A stretch of DNA of 64,000 bases from Candidatus Ozemibacter sibiricus (GCA_003327425.1 QOQW01000006.1:1-64000); one strand, 5' to 3'. Shown: positions 17,230-25,405, numbered from the stretch's first letter. Notes: generated by a model from the letters alone, not told the origin. Numbers and translations: made by a program.

Positions 17230-18291
17230 ATGGATGGTCTGTTCAAGTTGTTGGCCGATCTCGCCAAGAAAAAGGTGTCGGCCCTGCACCTCGCCCCGGG
17301 GGAGATCTGCTTCATCCGGAAGAATGGTCTATTGGAGCCGCTGACAGGGATTTCGTTCGGCGAAAACGAGGTCAAGCAGTTCATTCTCAAGACCAGCACC
17401 CCGCGGGCTCGGGAAATTCTCGGCAAGGCGCGGCAGGTGACGTACGCCTTCGAGCATCCCGCCCTGGGGCGGTTCCGCTGTTCCGCCTTCTTCGCCAAGA
17501 ACCGGTTCGCGGTGGCGGTGCGGGTGATTCCCGACAAACCTCCCTCGCTGGCCGAACTGGGGCTGCCCGAGGCGGTCAAGAAGATCCTGGCCCGTCCCGC
17601 CGGCCTGATCGTCGTCGCCAGCCCCTCCGGCCACGGCAAGACCACCACCATCGCGGCCCTGCTGGGGTTCATCAACAGCCATTTCCAGAAGAATGTGGTG
17701 ACCGTCGAGAATCCGGTCGAGATCAGGTTCCGCGATGAGATGTCCGCCTTCATCCAGCGCTCGATCCCGCTCGATGTGGCCAACTTCTACGAGGGTCTGG
17801 TCGAAGCCTACCGGTTGTATCCCGACGTCGTCATGACCGACAGCATCAACTATGCCGATGCCTTCGATCAGGCGCTGTTCCTGTGCGAATCCGGCTGCCT
17901 CGTCATCGCCGCCACCGATGGCGGCAGTTGCCAGCAGATCATCGAGCGGCTCATCTATTCCCGCCCCAAGGAAGAGCGCGACTCGCTACGCGGCAAGCTG
18001 GCCGCCCATCTGGCCCTGATCATCAGCCAGCGCCTGGCGCCGCGCCAGGACACCATCGGACGGATTCCCGTCTTCGACATCCTGGTCAACACCCCGCAGG
18101 TGAAAACGCTCATCAAGAACGAGAACCTCGTCATGCTCAAAAGCATTCAGGAACAGGATCAAGCCTCCGGCATGCAGACCTGCGATCGGCATCTGCTGAC
18201 CCTGGCCCAGAAGAACGTCATCTCCCCGGCCACGGCCGTCGCTCTGGCCGACGACCCGCAGGAGATGCAGACGCGATTCGCCAAGAGGTGA
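17230..18291 (+). CDS. PilT-like ATPase homologue with altered catalytic boxes (copy 3)
   Basis: Encodes 353 residues, clearly homologous to PilT along its length but diverged at the active site. Walker A reads SPSGHGKT near residue 131, with the first Gly replaced by Ser but Lys and Thr kept. The Asp box reads VENPVE instead of IEDPIE. The Walker B position reads VVMTDSI, so the usual Gly-Glu is Thr-Asp. The His box TLHTxxA is replaced by ATDGGSC, with Asp 230 where His is expected. It may still bind ATP while hydrolysing poorly. The N-terminus keeps only the remnant SALHLAPG of SDLHLKxG. It starts 76 bases after HEAT-TPR B, with a GAGGGA before the ATG. Confidence 0.88.
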   Translation: MDGLFKLLADLAKKKVSALHLAPGEICFIRKNGLLEPLTGISFGENEVKQFILKTSTPRAREILGKARQVTYAFEHPALGRFRCSAFFAKNRFAVAVRVIPDKPPSLAELGLPEAVKKILARPAGLIVVASPSGHGKTTTIAALLGFINSHFQKNVVTVENPVEIRFRDEMSAFIQRSIPLDVANFYEGLVEAYRLYPDVVMTDSINYADAFDQALFLCESGCLVIAATDGGSCQQIIERLIYSRPKEERDSLRGKLAAHLALIISQRLAPRQDTIGRIPVFDILVNTPQVKTLIKNENLVMLKSIQEQDQASGMQTCDRHLLTLAQKNVISPATAVALADDPQEMQTRFAKR

Positions 18292-18295
18292 CGGC

Positions 18296-19333
18296 ATGGA
18301 CCTGAAGAACCTGCTTGCCAAGATCCATCAACAGGGCGCCACCGAACTGCACCTGAAGGCCGGATCGCCGCCGCTGATCCGGCAGAACCGCTTTCTGCGC
18401 AAGATCGATCTGCCGGCCCTGACGCCCGATGACCTGAAGGACGTGCTGCAGACGGCGCTGCCCGAGGAAGAACGGAAACGCCTGCCCGCCTTGCGGTTCC
18501 ACGAGGTCAACGTCTTCGGCGAGCCTCCGTGCAACTATCGGTTGCAGGTCCTGCAGGCTCAGGGCGAGTTCATCGTCATCATCCGCATCATCGCGGCCAC
18601 GGTGCCGGGCTGGCCAGAGCTGGGGTTCCCCTTCGCCCTCGAGCCCCTGACCAAAGCGGCGATGGGCCTGTTCATCCTGGCTGGACCGGCCCGCTCCGGC
18701 ATCTCGACCTCGCTCGCCTCGTTCGTCGAACGGATCAACCAGAACCGGCCATCCCATATCCTGGTGATCGAGGATCCGATCGAGTACACCTTCGAGCCGA
18801 AGAAGGCGCGCATCTCGCATCGCCAGTTCAAGAAGGACATCCAATCGGTCGAGCAGGGCATCAATTTCGCCAAACGCATGGACGTCGATGTCCTGGTCCT
18901 GGGCGATTTGAAGCGGGAACTGCCGTTCGGCAACATCCTCGATTTCGTGGCCGGCGGCCATTTCGTCGTCCTGTCGATGCAGACCTTGGGCGTGCAGAAT
19001 ACGGTCGAGAAGATCCTGTATTCCTTCCCAGAATCCGACCGCGAGCATGCAGCCAATGTCCTGGCGCATTCCCTCCTGGGCATCTGCTCGCAGGCTCTGT
19101 TGCACAGTCCGACGCAGAATCGGATGGTCCCGGTGCACGAAGTGATGCTGGTCAACAACACGCTGCGCCAGATCATCCAGAAAGGGCGCACCGCGCAGAT
19201 CGATCCCAATCTGCGGTCGGCGGGCGAAGGCAGCCAGCCGTTCGATGTGCCGTTGGCCAAGCTGGTGCGCGACCAGGTGCTGCCCAAGGAGGCGGTCGAC
19301 GCCTTCCTGGCGTCCTTCAGGGGGGGGAAATGA
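18296..19333 (+). CDS. PilT-like protein with destroyed Walker A lysine (copy 4), probable pseudo-ATPase
   Basis: Encodes 345 residues, full PilT length. The P-loop reads GPARSGIS at residues 130-137; codon 136 (18701-18703) is ATC, giving Ile where the invariant Lys should be. The Asp box IEDPIEY is kept. Walker B reads VLVLGDLKRE, with Glu changed to Asp. The His box reads SMQTLGV, with Gln 229 for His. The reading frame is intact and the protein otherwise well conserved, so it is a maintained protein rather than a decaying gene. A structural or regulatory subunit of a mixed PilT ring is the likeliest role. It overlaps the following pseudopilin gene by 4 bases (ATGA). Confidence 0.9.
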   Translation: MDLKNLLAKIHQQGATELHLKAGSPPLIRQNRFLRKIDLPALTPDDLKDVLQTALPEEERKRLPALRFHEVNVFGEPPCNYRLQVLQAQGEFIVIIRIIAATVPGWPELGFPFALEPLTKAAMGLFILAGPARSGISTSLASFVERINQNRPSHILVIEDPIEYTFEPKKARISHRQFKKDIQSVEQGINFAKRMDVDVLVLGDLKRELPFGNILDFVAGGHFVVLSMQTLGVQNTVEKILYSFPESDREHAANVLAHSLLGICSQALLHSPTQNRMVPVHEVMLVNNTLRQIIQKGRTAQIDPNLRSAGEGSQPFDVPLAKLVRDQVLPKEAVDAFLASFRGGK

Positions 19334-19737
19334 AGCGAATGTCGTCGAACGGGTCTCGGCAGGCGCGGGGCTGCCGCCACGGCTTCACGTTGATCGAAAT
19401 GAGCGTGGTGGTGGCCATCATCGGGATCTTGTACTTCACCGTGGTGCCGCTCTACGGAACCACCATCCAGCGGGCGCGCGAAACCGCTCTGCGAGAGAAT
19501 CTCCAGGTGCTGCGCAAGACCATCGACCTCTACTTCAAGGATCGGGAGGTCTGGCCGGCCGATCTGGCGACCTTGGTGAAAGATGGCTACCTGCGCGCCG
19601 TGCCGGTCGATCCTCTGACCGGCCGAGCCGACACCTGGGTCACCGTGCCGTCGAACGTCGGCGCCTTCGATGTCTTCGATGTCCATTCGGGGGCGGCCGG
19701 CACCGGGCTGGACGGCACCCCGTATGCGACCTGGTAG
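19330..19737 (+). CDS. type IV pilin/GspG-like prepilin
   Basis: Encodes 135 residues. It has a classical prepilin signal: an 18-residue basic leader ending in RHG, then FTLIE, so a prepilin peptidase should cut after Gly18 and leave Phe1 with the conserved Glu5. A hydrophobic helix of about 20 residues follows. The rest resembles minor pseudopilins: a helix around ALRENLQVLRKTIDLYF, then WPADLATLVKDGYLRAVPVDPLTG, which is the GspG-type layout. It overlaps the stop of PilT-like copy 4. Together with the next gene it supplies exported filament or initiator subunits for this machine. Confidence 0.9.
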   Translation: MKRMSSNGSRQARGCRHGFTLIEMSVVVAIIGILYFTVVPLYGTTIQRARETALRENLQVLRKTIDLYFKDREVWPADLATLVKDGYLRAVPVDPLTGRADTWVTVPSNVGAFDVFDVHSGAAGTGLDGTPYATW

Positions 19738-19773
19738 CCGGCGGTTGACCGGTCGGCTGCGGAGGCACGGCCC

Positions 19774-20211
19774 ATGACCCCGGGTCAGCCCAGCCGTGAG
19801 GCAGCCGGCCGTTTCTCGCCCCCAGGGAGACGAGCAAGCTCCGACCGAAGGCGGGGAACCGCCCTGCTCGTGCTGGTGCTGAGCCTGATCTTGCTGGGCG
19901 TCGGCCTGGCAGTGGGCCTGCCACGCGCCACCCACGACGTGAAACGGGCCAGGGAGGTGCAATTGCGCTTCATCCTCGGCGAGTATCGACGGGCGGCCGC
20001 CCGCTTTCGGGAGCGGCACGGCCGGTGGCCCACCCGCCTCGAGGAGCTGGAGGCGGACGCCAGTGGCGTCCGTTACCTGCGCCGCCGCTATCGCGACCCC
20101 ATGACGGGAACGTTGGATTGGCAGGTCGATCTGGCGGGCGACCAGTTCTGCGTTCGCTCGACCAGCTCTGACCTCAGCCTGGCCGGGGTTCCCTACCGGG
20201 AGTGGCGTTGA
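19774..20211 (+). CDS. GspG-like pseudopilin with atypical leader
   Basis: Encodes 145 residues. After a basic leader ending RRRG (Gly28) comes TALLVLVLSLILLGVG, a hydrophobic helix lacking the Glu5 that pilins use to enter the growing filament. The C-terminal half contains the pattern ERHGRWPTRLEEL, then YLRRRYRDPMTG followed by LDWQVDL, typical of GspG-like pseudopilins. Either it is cleaved by the prepilin peptidase as a tip or minor pseudopilin (GspK-type proteins also lack Glu5), or it stays as a membrane-anchored protein. GGAGG lies 8 bases before the ATG. It ends the PilT gene run. Confidence 0.8.
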   Translation: MTPGQPSREAAGRFSPPGRRASSDRRRGTALLVLVLSLILLGVGLAVGLPRATHDVKRAREVQLRFILGEYRRAAARFRERHGRWPTRLEELEADASGVRYLRRRYRDPMTGTLDWQVDLAGDQFCVRSTSSDLSLAGVPYREWR

Positions 20212-20470
20212 GCGGCTCCTTCTGACCGTTCTCGCGGGCATCCGAACGTGGCTGCCAGAAATCCGTTGGGAGCGCGGGGCGGGCGGTGGCCAGCCTGACT
20301 TGTGGGGCGAAGGCATCGAGGGCGACCCCAGCCCCCGCTTGGCGCTCGCCCCCCAGGAAGAGGCCCCCTCCCAGGCTCTTTCCTCGCGCTGGGACTGGCG
20401 TGCCTGGGGGCGGTTTCTTGTACAAGCGTGTGGTGCCGTGCGACCCCCAGGGGCGATCGGGCTCCCCGAA
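20212..20470. other. gap without recognisable gene
   Basis: Between the last pseudopilin and the hup terminator. Open frames here lack ribosome-binding sites and resemble no protein. No T-rich terminator for the plus-strand run was seen and no known RNA fold was recognised. Confidence 0.5.
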
Positions 20471-20500
20471 AAAAGAACTGCCCCCCGCTGAGGGGGGCAG
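20471..20500 (-). terminator. intrinsic terminator of hup
   Basis: On the minus strand, a 9-bp perfect stem CTGCCCCCC/GGGGGGCAG (20478-20486, 20492-20500) with a 5-base loop is followed by TTCTTTTTTC. It lies 20 bases after the hup stop, a textbook Rho-independent terminator. Confidence 0.85.
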
Positions 20501-20520
20501 GAGAAGTCGTCGGGGCTTGG

Positions 20521-20802
20521 TTACTTGGCCTTGTTGATGCTGTCTTTCAGGTCTTTGCCGGGGATGAACTTGGCGACCTTCTTGGCGGGAATGTTGATGG
20601 GCTTCTTGGTCTTGGGGTTGACACCCTTGCGGGCGGCGCGCTTCACGGTGGTGAAGGAGCCGAAGCCCACCAGCTGCACCTTCTCGCCCTTCTTCAGGGT
20701 CTCGCGGATGCAGTGGATGAAGGCCTTGAGGACGGCTTCGGATTCGACGTTGGTGATGGCGGCCTTCTTGGCGATGGTTTTGACCAGTTCGGACTTGTTC
20801 AC
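20521..20802 (-). CDS. hup: HU family histone-like DNA-binding protein
   Basis: A small nucleoid protein that binds and bends DNA as a dimer. The 93 residues follow the HU pattern from MNKSELVKTIA to the KFxPGKxLKxxIN end. The family signature GFGSFTTVKRAARKGVNPKT covers the DNA-binding arm. Translation starts at a GTG, preceded by AGGAGG with a 7-base spacer. The gene stands alone with an AT-rich upstream region and its own terminator. HU versus IHF cannot be settled completely from sequence, but the arm PKTKKPINIPAKK is HU-like. Confidence 0.95.
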   Translation of the reverse strand: MNKSELVKTIAKKAAITNVESEAVLKAFIHCIRETLKKGEKVQLVGFGSFTTVKRAARKGVNPKTKKPINIPAKKVAKFIPGKDLKDSINKAK

Positions 20803-20838
20803 GGGGGGACCTCCTGTTGAAGATTGAGTAGTGGTGCC

Positions 20839-20905
20839 ATTCTACTAGCATATAAATTCGACAGACGCAATACTGGATTGAAAAATTCGAGAATTTTTTT
20901 TTGAA
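20839..20905 (-). promoter_or_regulatory. AT-rich promoter region of hup
   Basis: The most AT-rich stretch outside the contig edge. It holds possible -10 hexamers TATGCT (20847-20852) and TAGAAT (20839-20844) and a perfect AT inverted repeat AAAAATTC-GA-GAATTTTT (20881-20898) followed by more T. The A/T tract could act as an UP element or an HU autoregulatory site. No convincing -35 is assigned. Confidence 0.45.
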
Positions 20906-21000
20906 ACCCCGACCATCAGACCGATTGCCGGGCCGATCTTCCGGAAAACCAGGAATATCAAGGATCTGAAGGGATGGGCGCGGAAAAAGCCGTGGAAAGC

Positions 21001-22725
21001 TCAGTTTTTCGCGGTTGTACGCGATTTTTCGGGTTTGATCGGCGTCCGGCCAGGGGACCTGGCCAAGAGCGATCGGGCGAAGGCCCGGCCGTCATCGTCG
21101 GTGCGGCCGACCATCCGGGCGATCTCGGCCTCCCGGTCCCGACCTTGTACAAGATTGATGGTGACCTCGGTACGATCGTTGGCCACGGATTTGACCACGG
21201 TGAAGTGCCGGTCGCCTTCTTTGGCGATCTGGTGGAGATGGGTCACCAGGAGGACCTGCTTGGTGGCACCCAGCTCGCGGAGGCTGGCTGCCACGGCTTC
21301 GGCGGTGGTGCCACCGATGCCGGCATCGATCTCATCGAACAACAGGGTGGGCAGGTCGTCGCCTCGCGCCAGCACCCGCTTGAGGGCCAGTGCCACCCGC
21401 GACAGCTCGCCGCCCGAGGCGATCTTGCGCAGGGGGCCGGCGGGGGTCCCGGGATTGAGGCCGACCAGGAACTCGACGGTTTCGGCTCCCTCAGGGCCCG
21501 GATCGAGGGGCCGGAACTCGACCTGGAATTTCGCGGTGGCGAAGCCCAGACCATCCATGGCCTGAGACACCAGCTTCTGCAGCTGGATGGCCAACTGGCG
21601 ACGAGCCGACGAGGTGGCGGTTGCCAGTTCGGAATAGCGGGCCTGGGCCTGGGCGAGGGCAGTGCGCAGCTGCTCGCGGGTTGAATCGGGGGCGGTCAGC
21701 TCGGCCATTTCCCGGGTGGCGTCCTCGCGCAGGGCGAGAAGGCCGGCGGGATCGGTGCCGAACCGGCGGCAGGCTCGATGGATCTCGCCCAGCCGGTTCT
21801 GGACCCAGGCCAGCCGCTCCGGATCGAAGACCACGGCTTCGGCGGCGGCGCGGAGGTCCTTGTCGATGTCTTCGACCTCGTAGAACAGCGATTCCAGGCG
21901 GCCGTGCAGGGGAGCGAGGTCGGGAGCGTGGGGAAGGATATCGAAGAGGGCGTCGCGGGTCCGGCGGAGGAGGCCGACGGCGCCGACCTGGTCATCCGAC
22001 CCGCCGAGGGCTGCGGCCCCCGTCTGCAAGGCAGAGGCGATCGCTTCGGCGTGCGACAGCCGGTCGGCTTCGTGGCGGAGGGCCTCCTCTTCGCCAGGAT
22101 CGCGCAGGTCGAGGCCATCGAGCACGCGCAGGGTGTCTTCGAGGTCGGCCAGCCGCCGCGACCCGTGTTGTAGACGTTCTTCCAGATCATCCAGTTGTCG
22201 TTGCAGCGCCTGTCGGGTTTCCCAGGCCTGCCGCAGATCGAGCAGCCGGCGAGCGTGGAGGTCGCCGCCGGTGCGGTCGAGCAGCCGACGTTGGGTCTCG
22301 GGTTGCAGCAGGGTCTGATGCTCATTCTGGCCATGGATTTCCATCAGGGACCGCCCCAGGTCCTTGAGGGCGCTGGACGTGGCGAGGATGCCATTGATGA
22401 AGATCTTGTCGCTGCCCTCAGGGCGAAAGGTGCGGGTGATGACCAGCGAGGCCGGCGTCTCTTCGTTGGTGAAGCCGAGGCGGTCGAGGACGGCCCGCGG
22501 GCCCGGCACCCGCGACAGATCGAAGACGGCGTGTACCTTGGCGGCGGCGGCGCCGGGCAGGACCAGTCCAGCCTTGCCTTTCTTGCCGAGGATGAGCTTG
22601 ACGCCTTCCAGCAGCAGGCTCTTGCCGGCGCCGGTCTCGCCGGTGATGACGTTGAGACCCGGCCCGAACGTCAGGTGGGCCTCGCGGACGAACAGGAAAT
22701 TCTCGAGTACCAGCTCGGTCAGCAT
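21001..22725 (-). CDS. recN: DNA repair ATPase RecN
   Basis: An SMC-like protein acting in double-strand break repair. It has 574 residues. Walker A GETGAGKS is near residue 30, the family stretch MEIHGQNEHQTLL near 130, and coiled-coil arms follow. The ABC signature ASGGELSRV and Walker B LLFDEIDAGIGG are near 430-470. The arms are of usual RecN length. The C-terminal tail is Lys/Arg-rich. It starts one base after the SpoIID-like stop, so the two are translationally coupled and share the promoter at 24185-24213; that pairing with an envelope protein is unexplained. Confidence 0.95.
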   Translation of the reverse strand: MLTELVLENFLFVREAHLTFGPGLNVITGETGAGKSLLLEGVKLILGKKGKAGLVLPGAAAAKVHAVFDLSRVPGPRAVLDRLGFTNEETPASLVITRTFRPEGSDKIFINGILATSSALKDLGRSLMEIHGQNEHQTLLQPETQRRLLDRTGGDLHARRLLDLRQAWETRQALQRQLDDLEERLQHGSRRLADLEDTLRVLDGLDLRDPGEEEALRHEADRLSHAEAIASALQTGAAALGGSDDQVGAVGLLRRTRDALFDILPHAPDLAPLHGRLESLFYEVEDIDKDLRAAAEAVVFDPERLAWVQNRLGEIHRACRRFGTDPAGLLALREDATREMAELTAPDSTREQLRTALAQAQARYSELATATSSARRQLAIQLQKLVSQAMDGLGFATAKFQVEFRPLDPGPEGAETVEFLVGLNPGTPAGPLRKIASGGELSRVALALKRVLARGDDLPTLLFDEIDAGIGGTTAEAVAASLRELGATKQVLLVTHLHQIAKEGDRHFTVVKSVANDRTEVTINLVQGRDREAEIARMVGRTDDDGRAFARSLLARSPGRTPIKPEKSRTTAKN

Positions 22726-22726
22726 G

Positions 22727-24178
22727 TCAACCTGCCTCTGGAGGGGAATGACCCCGGACCTCTCCGACCTGGATGGTGGTTGGGGTGCCTCCTGGGGCCG
22801 GTGGGAGTTCGGGGAGCGGTGGGGTGGGGGAGAAGGCGCCGCGGGAAGAACGACGCGGGGGCATGACGCTCCAGAACCACTTCTGAAGCGTTCCTTCCAA
22901 CGGAACGGCAGGGCCGGCCCCCGTCGGCGAGGTCTTGGCGATCTGGGAGAGCGTTTCTTTGATGGTGGGCGGTCGGGCGCGGGGAAAGGCCGGCCCAGGA
23001 ACAGGGAGCGCGGGTGGGGGCGGGGGCCGGGTGGTAGCGTAGCGCATGAGGGCCAGACGGGTGCCTGGGTAGTAGAAGCTCAGGATGGCGGCTTTGCTAT
23101 AGCCGGCCAGGCCCATGCCGATGGCGCCGTCCTGGCACAGACCGACTCGGTGGCCCCGGCTGGGGCGCAGGACGCGGCGATGCTGGGGAATGGCCGCCAC
23201 CCGGCTCGGCGGCTGGCGTTCGAGCGCGGCGACGCCTGCTTTGATCTCGTCAAGGGCGAGGTTGCAGAAATACCCTCCTTGCCCGAGGGAATCATCGTGG
23301 GCGGGCAGATACGGAACGTCGGCCCCGCCCCAGACGGCTTTCGAAGAAGCGAGACGCCCGCCGCACCGCGCATGGTAGACGGTATTGGCGAACTGGCCAT
23401 CGTACAGCAGGACTTCGCCGTGGGTGCGGCTGACGGCCTGCGAGGAGGCCGGCAATTCGGCCAGCATGCCCGGATAGACCTGGCAGTGGACGCGGTCGCA
23501 GAGATCGAAGCCCGAGGCCGCATGCCGCTTGAGGTTGCGCAGGGCGTAGGTCCGCGCCGCCACCGCCTGGGCCTCGAACGACGCCCGGGGGGCGTGGTCC
23601 CCCATCTCGGCAGGGACGACCCCTTTGAGGTAGTCCTCCAGGTCGACCACGTTGACCGCGAACAGATGGCCTTTCCAGGGCGCGATGACCAGCGAACCGC
23701 GGTAGGCGTACAAGGTCTTCGAGGGGGTGTCGTCGGGGCCGCCCAGGGCCCAGGTGCCACCGGGTTCGCCCGACGGAGAAGCCGGGGTGGTCGGGCGAGG
23801 CTTGCGGGAGCGGGAAGAGGACCCGATTCTGATCAGCAGATGGCTGGGCGGCCGCCCGACGGCGGAAAACACCAAGGGCCTGGCGCTGCGAGCGAGCACG
23901 GTGGAGCCGACCAGGACGGCGAGGCCGTGGGCGTGGGCGACGACCGTCGCTTCGGGAAGGGGACCGGGATGCAGAGCCCGCCGCTGGGCTGGATCGTAGA
24001 TTTCGAGCGCTCCATTGGAGGGCGCGATGACGACCTGGGTGGGAAACCCCAGTTGGTACAAACCGATGCGCAGGCGGAAATAAGGCGCTACGGCGGTGAC
24101 CGACGCCGCAGCGGTCGGCATTCCGATGGCCGCCAGGAAGGCGACCACGGCCAGGCCGATCAATACAGGCGTTCGCAT
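22727..24178 (-). CDS. SpoIID/LytB-domain secreted protein
   Basis: Encodes 483 residues. A signal peptide covers about 1-25 (cleavage near AAA). The SpoIID domain includes the conserved LEDYLKGVVPAEM and AQAVAARTYAL segments, the CQVY...AV segment and the C-terminal GHRVGLCQDGAIGMG, where GHGxGxSQ is usual. SpoIID proteins are peptidoglycan lytic transglycosylases of sporulation; relatives in non-sporulating bacteria act on, or enhance amidases of, the cell wall. The C-terminal 110 residues are Pro-rich and low-complexity. No Shine-Dalgarno sequence precedes the ATG, and a TTGACG-N17-TACAAT promoter ends 6 bases before it, so the mRNA is probably leaderless. It is coupled to recN. Confidence 0.88.
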   Translation of the reverse strand: MRTPVLIGLAVVAFLAAIGMPTAAASVTAVAPYFRLRIGLYQLGFPTQVVIAPSNGALEIYDPAQRRALHPGPLPEATVVAHAHGLAVLVGSTVLARSARPLVFSAVGRPPSHLLIRIGSSSRSRKPRPTTPASPSGEPGGTWALGGPDDTPSKTLYAYRGSLVIAPWKGHLFAVNVVDLEDYLKGVVPAEMGDHAPRASFEAQAVAARTYALRNLKRHAASGFDLCDRVHCQVYPGMLAELPASSQAVSRTHGEVLLYDGQFANTVYHARCGGRLASSKAVWGGADVPYLPAHDDSLGQGGYFCNLALDEIKAGVAALERQPPSRVAAIPQHRRVLRPSRGHRVGLCQDGAIGMGLAGYSKAAILSFYYPGTRLALMRYATTRPPPPPALPVPGPAFPRARPPTIKETLSQIAKTSPTGAGPAVPLEGTLQKWFWSVMPPRRSSRGAFSPTPPLPELPPAPGGTPTTIQVGEVRGHSPPEAG

Positions 24179-24184
24179 GGACCG

Positions 24185-24213
24185 ATTGTAGACGACGGCC
24201 CTTCCCCCGTCAA
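24185..24213 (-). promoter_or_regulatory. promoter of the spoIID-like/recN pair, leaderless geometry
   Basis: TTGACG (24208-24213) and TACAAT (24185-24190), spacer 17, on the minus strand. Only 6 bases separate the -10 from the ATG at 24178, so the expected first transcribed base is the A of the start codon. Confidence 0.72.
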
Positions 24214-24256
24214 GGCGGATCTGCGGAGGATGGCGGGGGAAGTTCGGCGTGCAGAG

Positions 24257-25405
24257 TCAGTTCTGGCGGGCGTGATAGGGGCAGGCCACGCTGTGTCCGT
24301 TGCCCAGCGCCAGCAGGGGCGGGGGGAACTGCGCGCAATCAGGCTGGACGATCGGGCATCTGGTGCGGAATCCGCAGCCCGAGGGCTTGTTCAACGGCGT
24401 GGGGACTTCGCCTTGCAGGATCTGTCGGCGGGCCCGCGGGCGCGTGGGGTCGGCCTGCGGAATGGCCGACAGCAGCGCTCGCGTGTAGGGGTGGCGCGGG
24501 TTGTCGAACAGCTCGGCGGTCGGGGCGATCTCGACGAGGTTGCCCAGGTACATGACCGCGATGCGGTCGGAGATGTGCTCGACCACGGCGAGATCGTGGG
24601 CGATGAACAGATAGGTCAGGCCGAACTCTTCCTGCAGGTCCTGCAACAGGTTGATGACCTGGGCCTGGATCGAGACGTCGAGGGCCGAGACCGGCTCATC
24701 GGCGATGACCAGACGAGGGTTGGTGGCCAGAGCGCGCGCGATGCCGATCCGCTGGCGCTGCCCGCCCGAGAATTCATGCGGGTACCGCTGGGCCTGCTCG
24801 GGCGAGAGGCCGACCTTCTCGAGCAGCCAGGCGACGCGGTCGTCCATGCCGGCGGCGCCGAGGTGCGGCTGATGGATGGTCAGCGGCTCGCGGACGATGT
24901 CATGCACGGTCATCCGAGGATTGAGCGAGGCATACGGATCTTGGAAGATCATCTGGATCTCGGCCCGGAAGGGGCGCATCTGGGCGTTGTCGAGACGGGC
25001 CAGGTCGACGGTCACCGGCACCCGCATCGGGAAGGGGCGTACCGACCAGGCCCGCTTCTCGTCGGAAAGGGCGTGGACCTGCACTTCCCCGCTGCGGCGG
25101 GAGCGGAAGAGGATCTCGCCGCCGGTCGGTCGGTAGAGATTGGCCAGGCATTTCCCCGTCGTCGATTTGCCGCAGCCCGATTCCCCGACCAGGCCGAGCG
25201 TCTCGCCCTCGTGCAGAGTGAACGAGACCCCGTCCACCGCCTTGACCTCCGCCACCTGTCGCTGGAAGAGGCCGCCGAAGACCGGGAAATACATGCGCAG
25301 GTCGCGTACTTCCAAGATGGGGAGTCGATCGGCCAGTACCGGAGAGCTGGCGGGTTGGGGGGCGGCGAGGGGCATTCTTGAGTCGGTCGGCGGTGGCTGG
25401 CTCAT
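24257..25405 (-). CDS. peptide-type ABC importer ATPase, DppF/OppF-like
   Basis: Encodes 382 residues of the cytoplasmic nucleotide-binding subunit. Walker [10 protein letters not shown], signature SGGQRQR, Walker [13 protein letters not shown] and the oligopeptide-transporter C-terminal extension with GCGFRTRCP and further cysteines (a zinc or iron-sulfur-type loop) are seen. A longer-than-usual stretch between Walker A and the Q-loop carries [11 protein letters not shown] and more. The ATG overlaps the upstream stop as ATGA, which settles the start; a TTG five codons earlier is the only alternative. It is the last of five importer genes. Confidence 0.93.
   Translation of the reverse strand: MSQPPPTDSRMPLAAPQPASSPVLADRLPILEVRDLRMYFPVFGGLFQRQVAEVKAVDGVSFTLHEGETLGLVGESGCGKSTTGKCLANLYRPTGGEILFRSRRSGEVQVHALSDEKRAWSVRPFPMRVPVTVDLARLDNAQMRPFRAEIQMIFQDPYASLNPRMTVHDIVREPLTIHQPHLGAAGMDDRVAWLLEKVGLSPEQAQRYPHEFSGGQRQRIGIARALATNPRLVIADEPVSALDVSIQAQVINLLQDLQEEFGLTYLFIAHDLAVVEHISDRIAVMYLGNLVEIAPTAELFDNPRHPYTRALLSAIPQADPTRPRARRQILQGEVPTPLNKPSGCGFRTRCPIVQPDCAQFPPPLLALGNGHSVACPYHARQN

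Noticed and set aside
14799-17783. 994-codon open frame on the minus strand antisense to the PilT/HEAT-TPR genes
   Set aside because: It lies opposite clearly conserved proteins, is rich in Gly, Gln, Arg and Asp, has no ribosome-binding site, and is explained by GC-rich third positions that remove stop codons on the other strand.
20212-20470. possible structured RNA between the last pseudopilin and hup
   Set aside because: Locally GC-rich with some pairing, but no signature of 6S, tmRNA, RNase P or SRP RNA was found.
22364-25381. 1005-codon open frame on the plus strand antisense to recN, the spoIID-like gene and an ABC ATPase
   Set aside because: Antisense shadow of three conserved genes, with no domain and no start signal.
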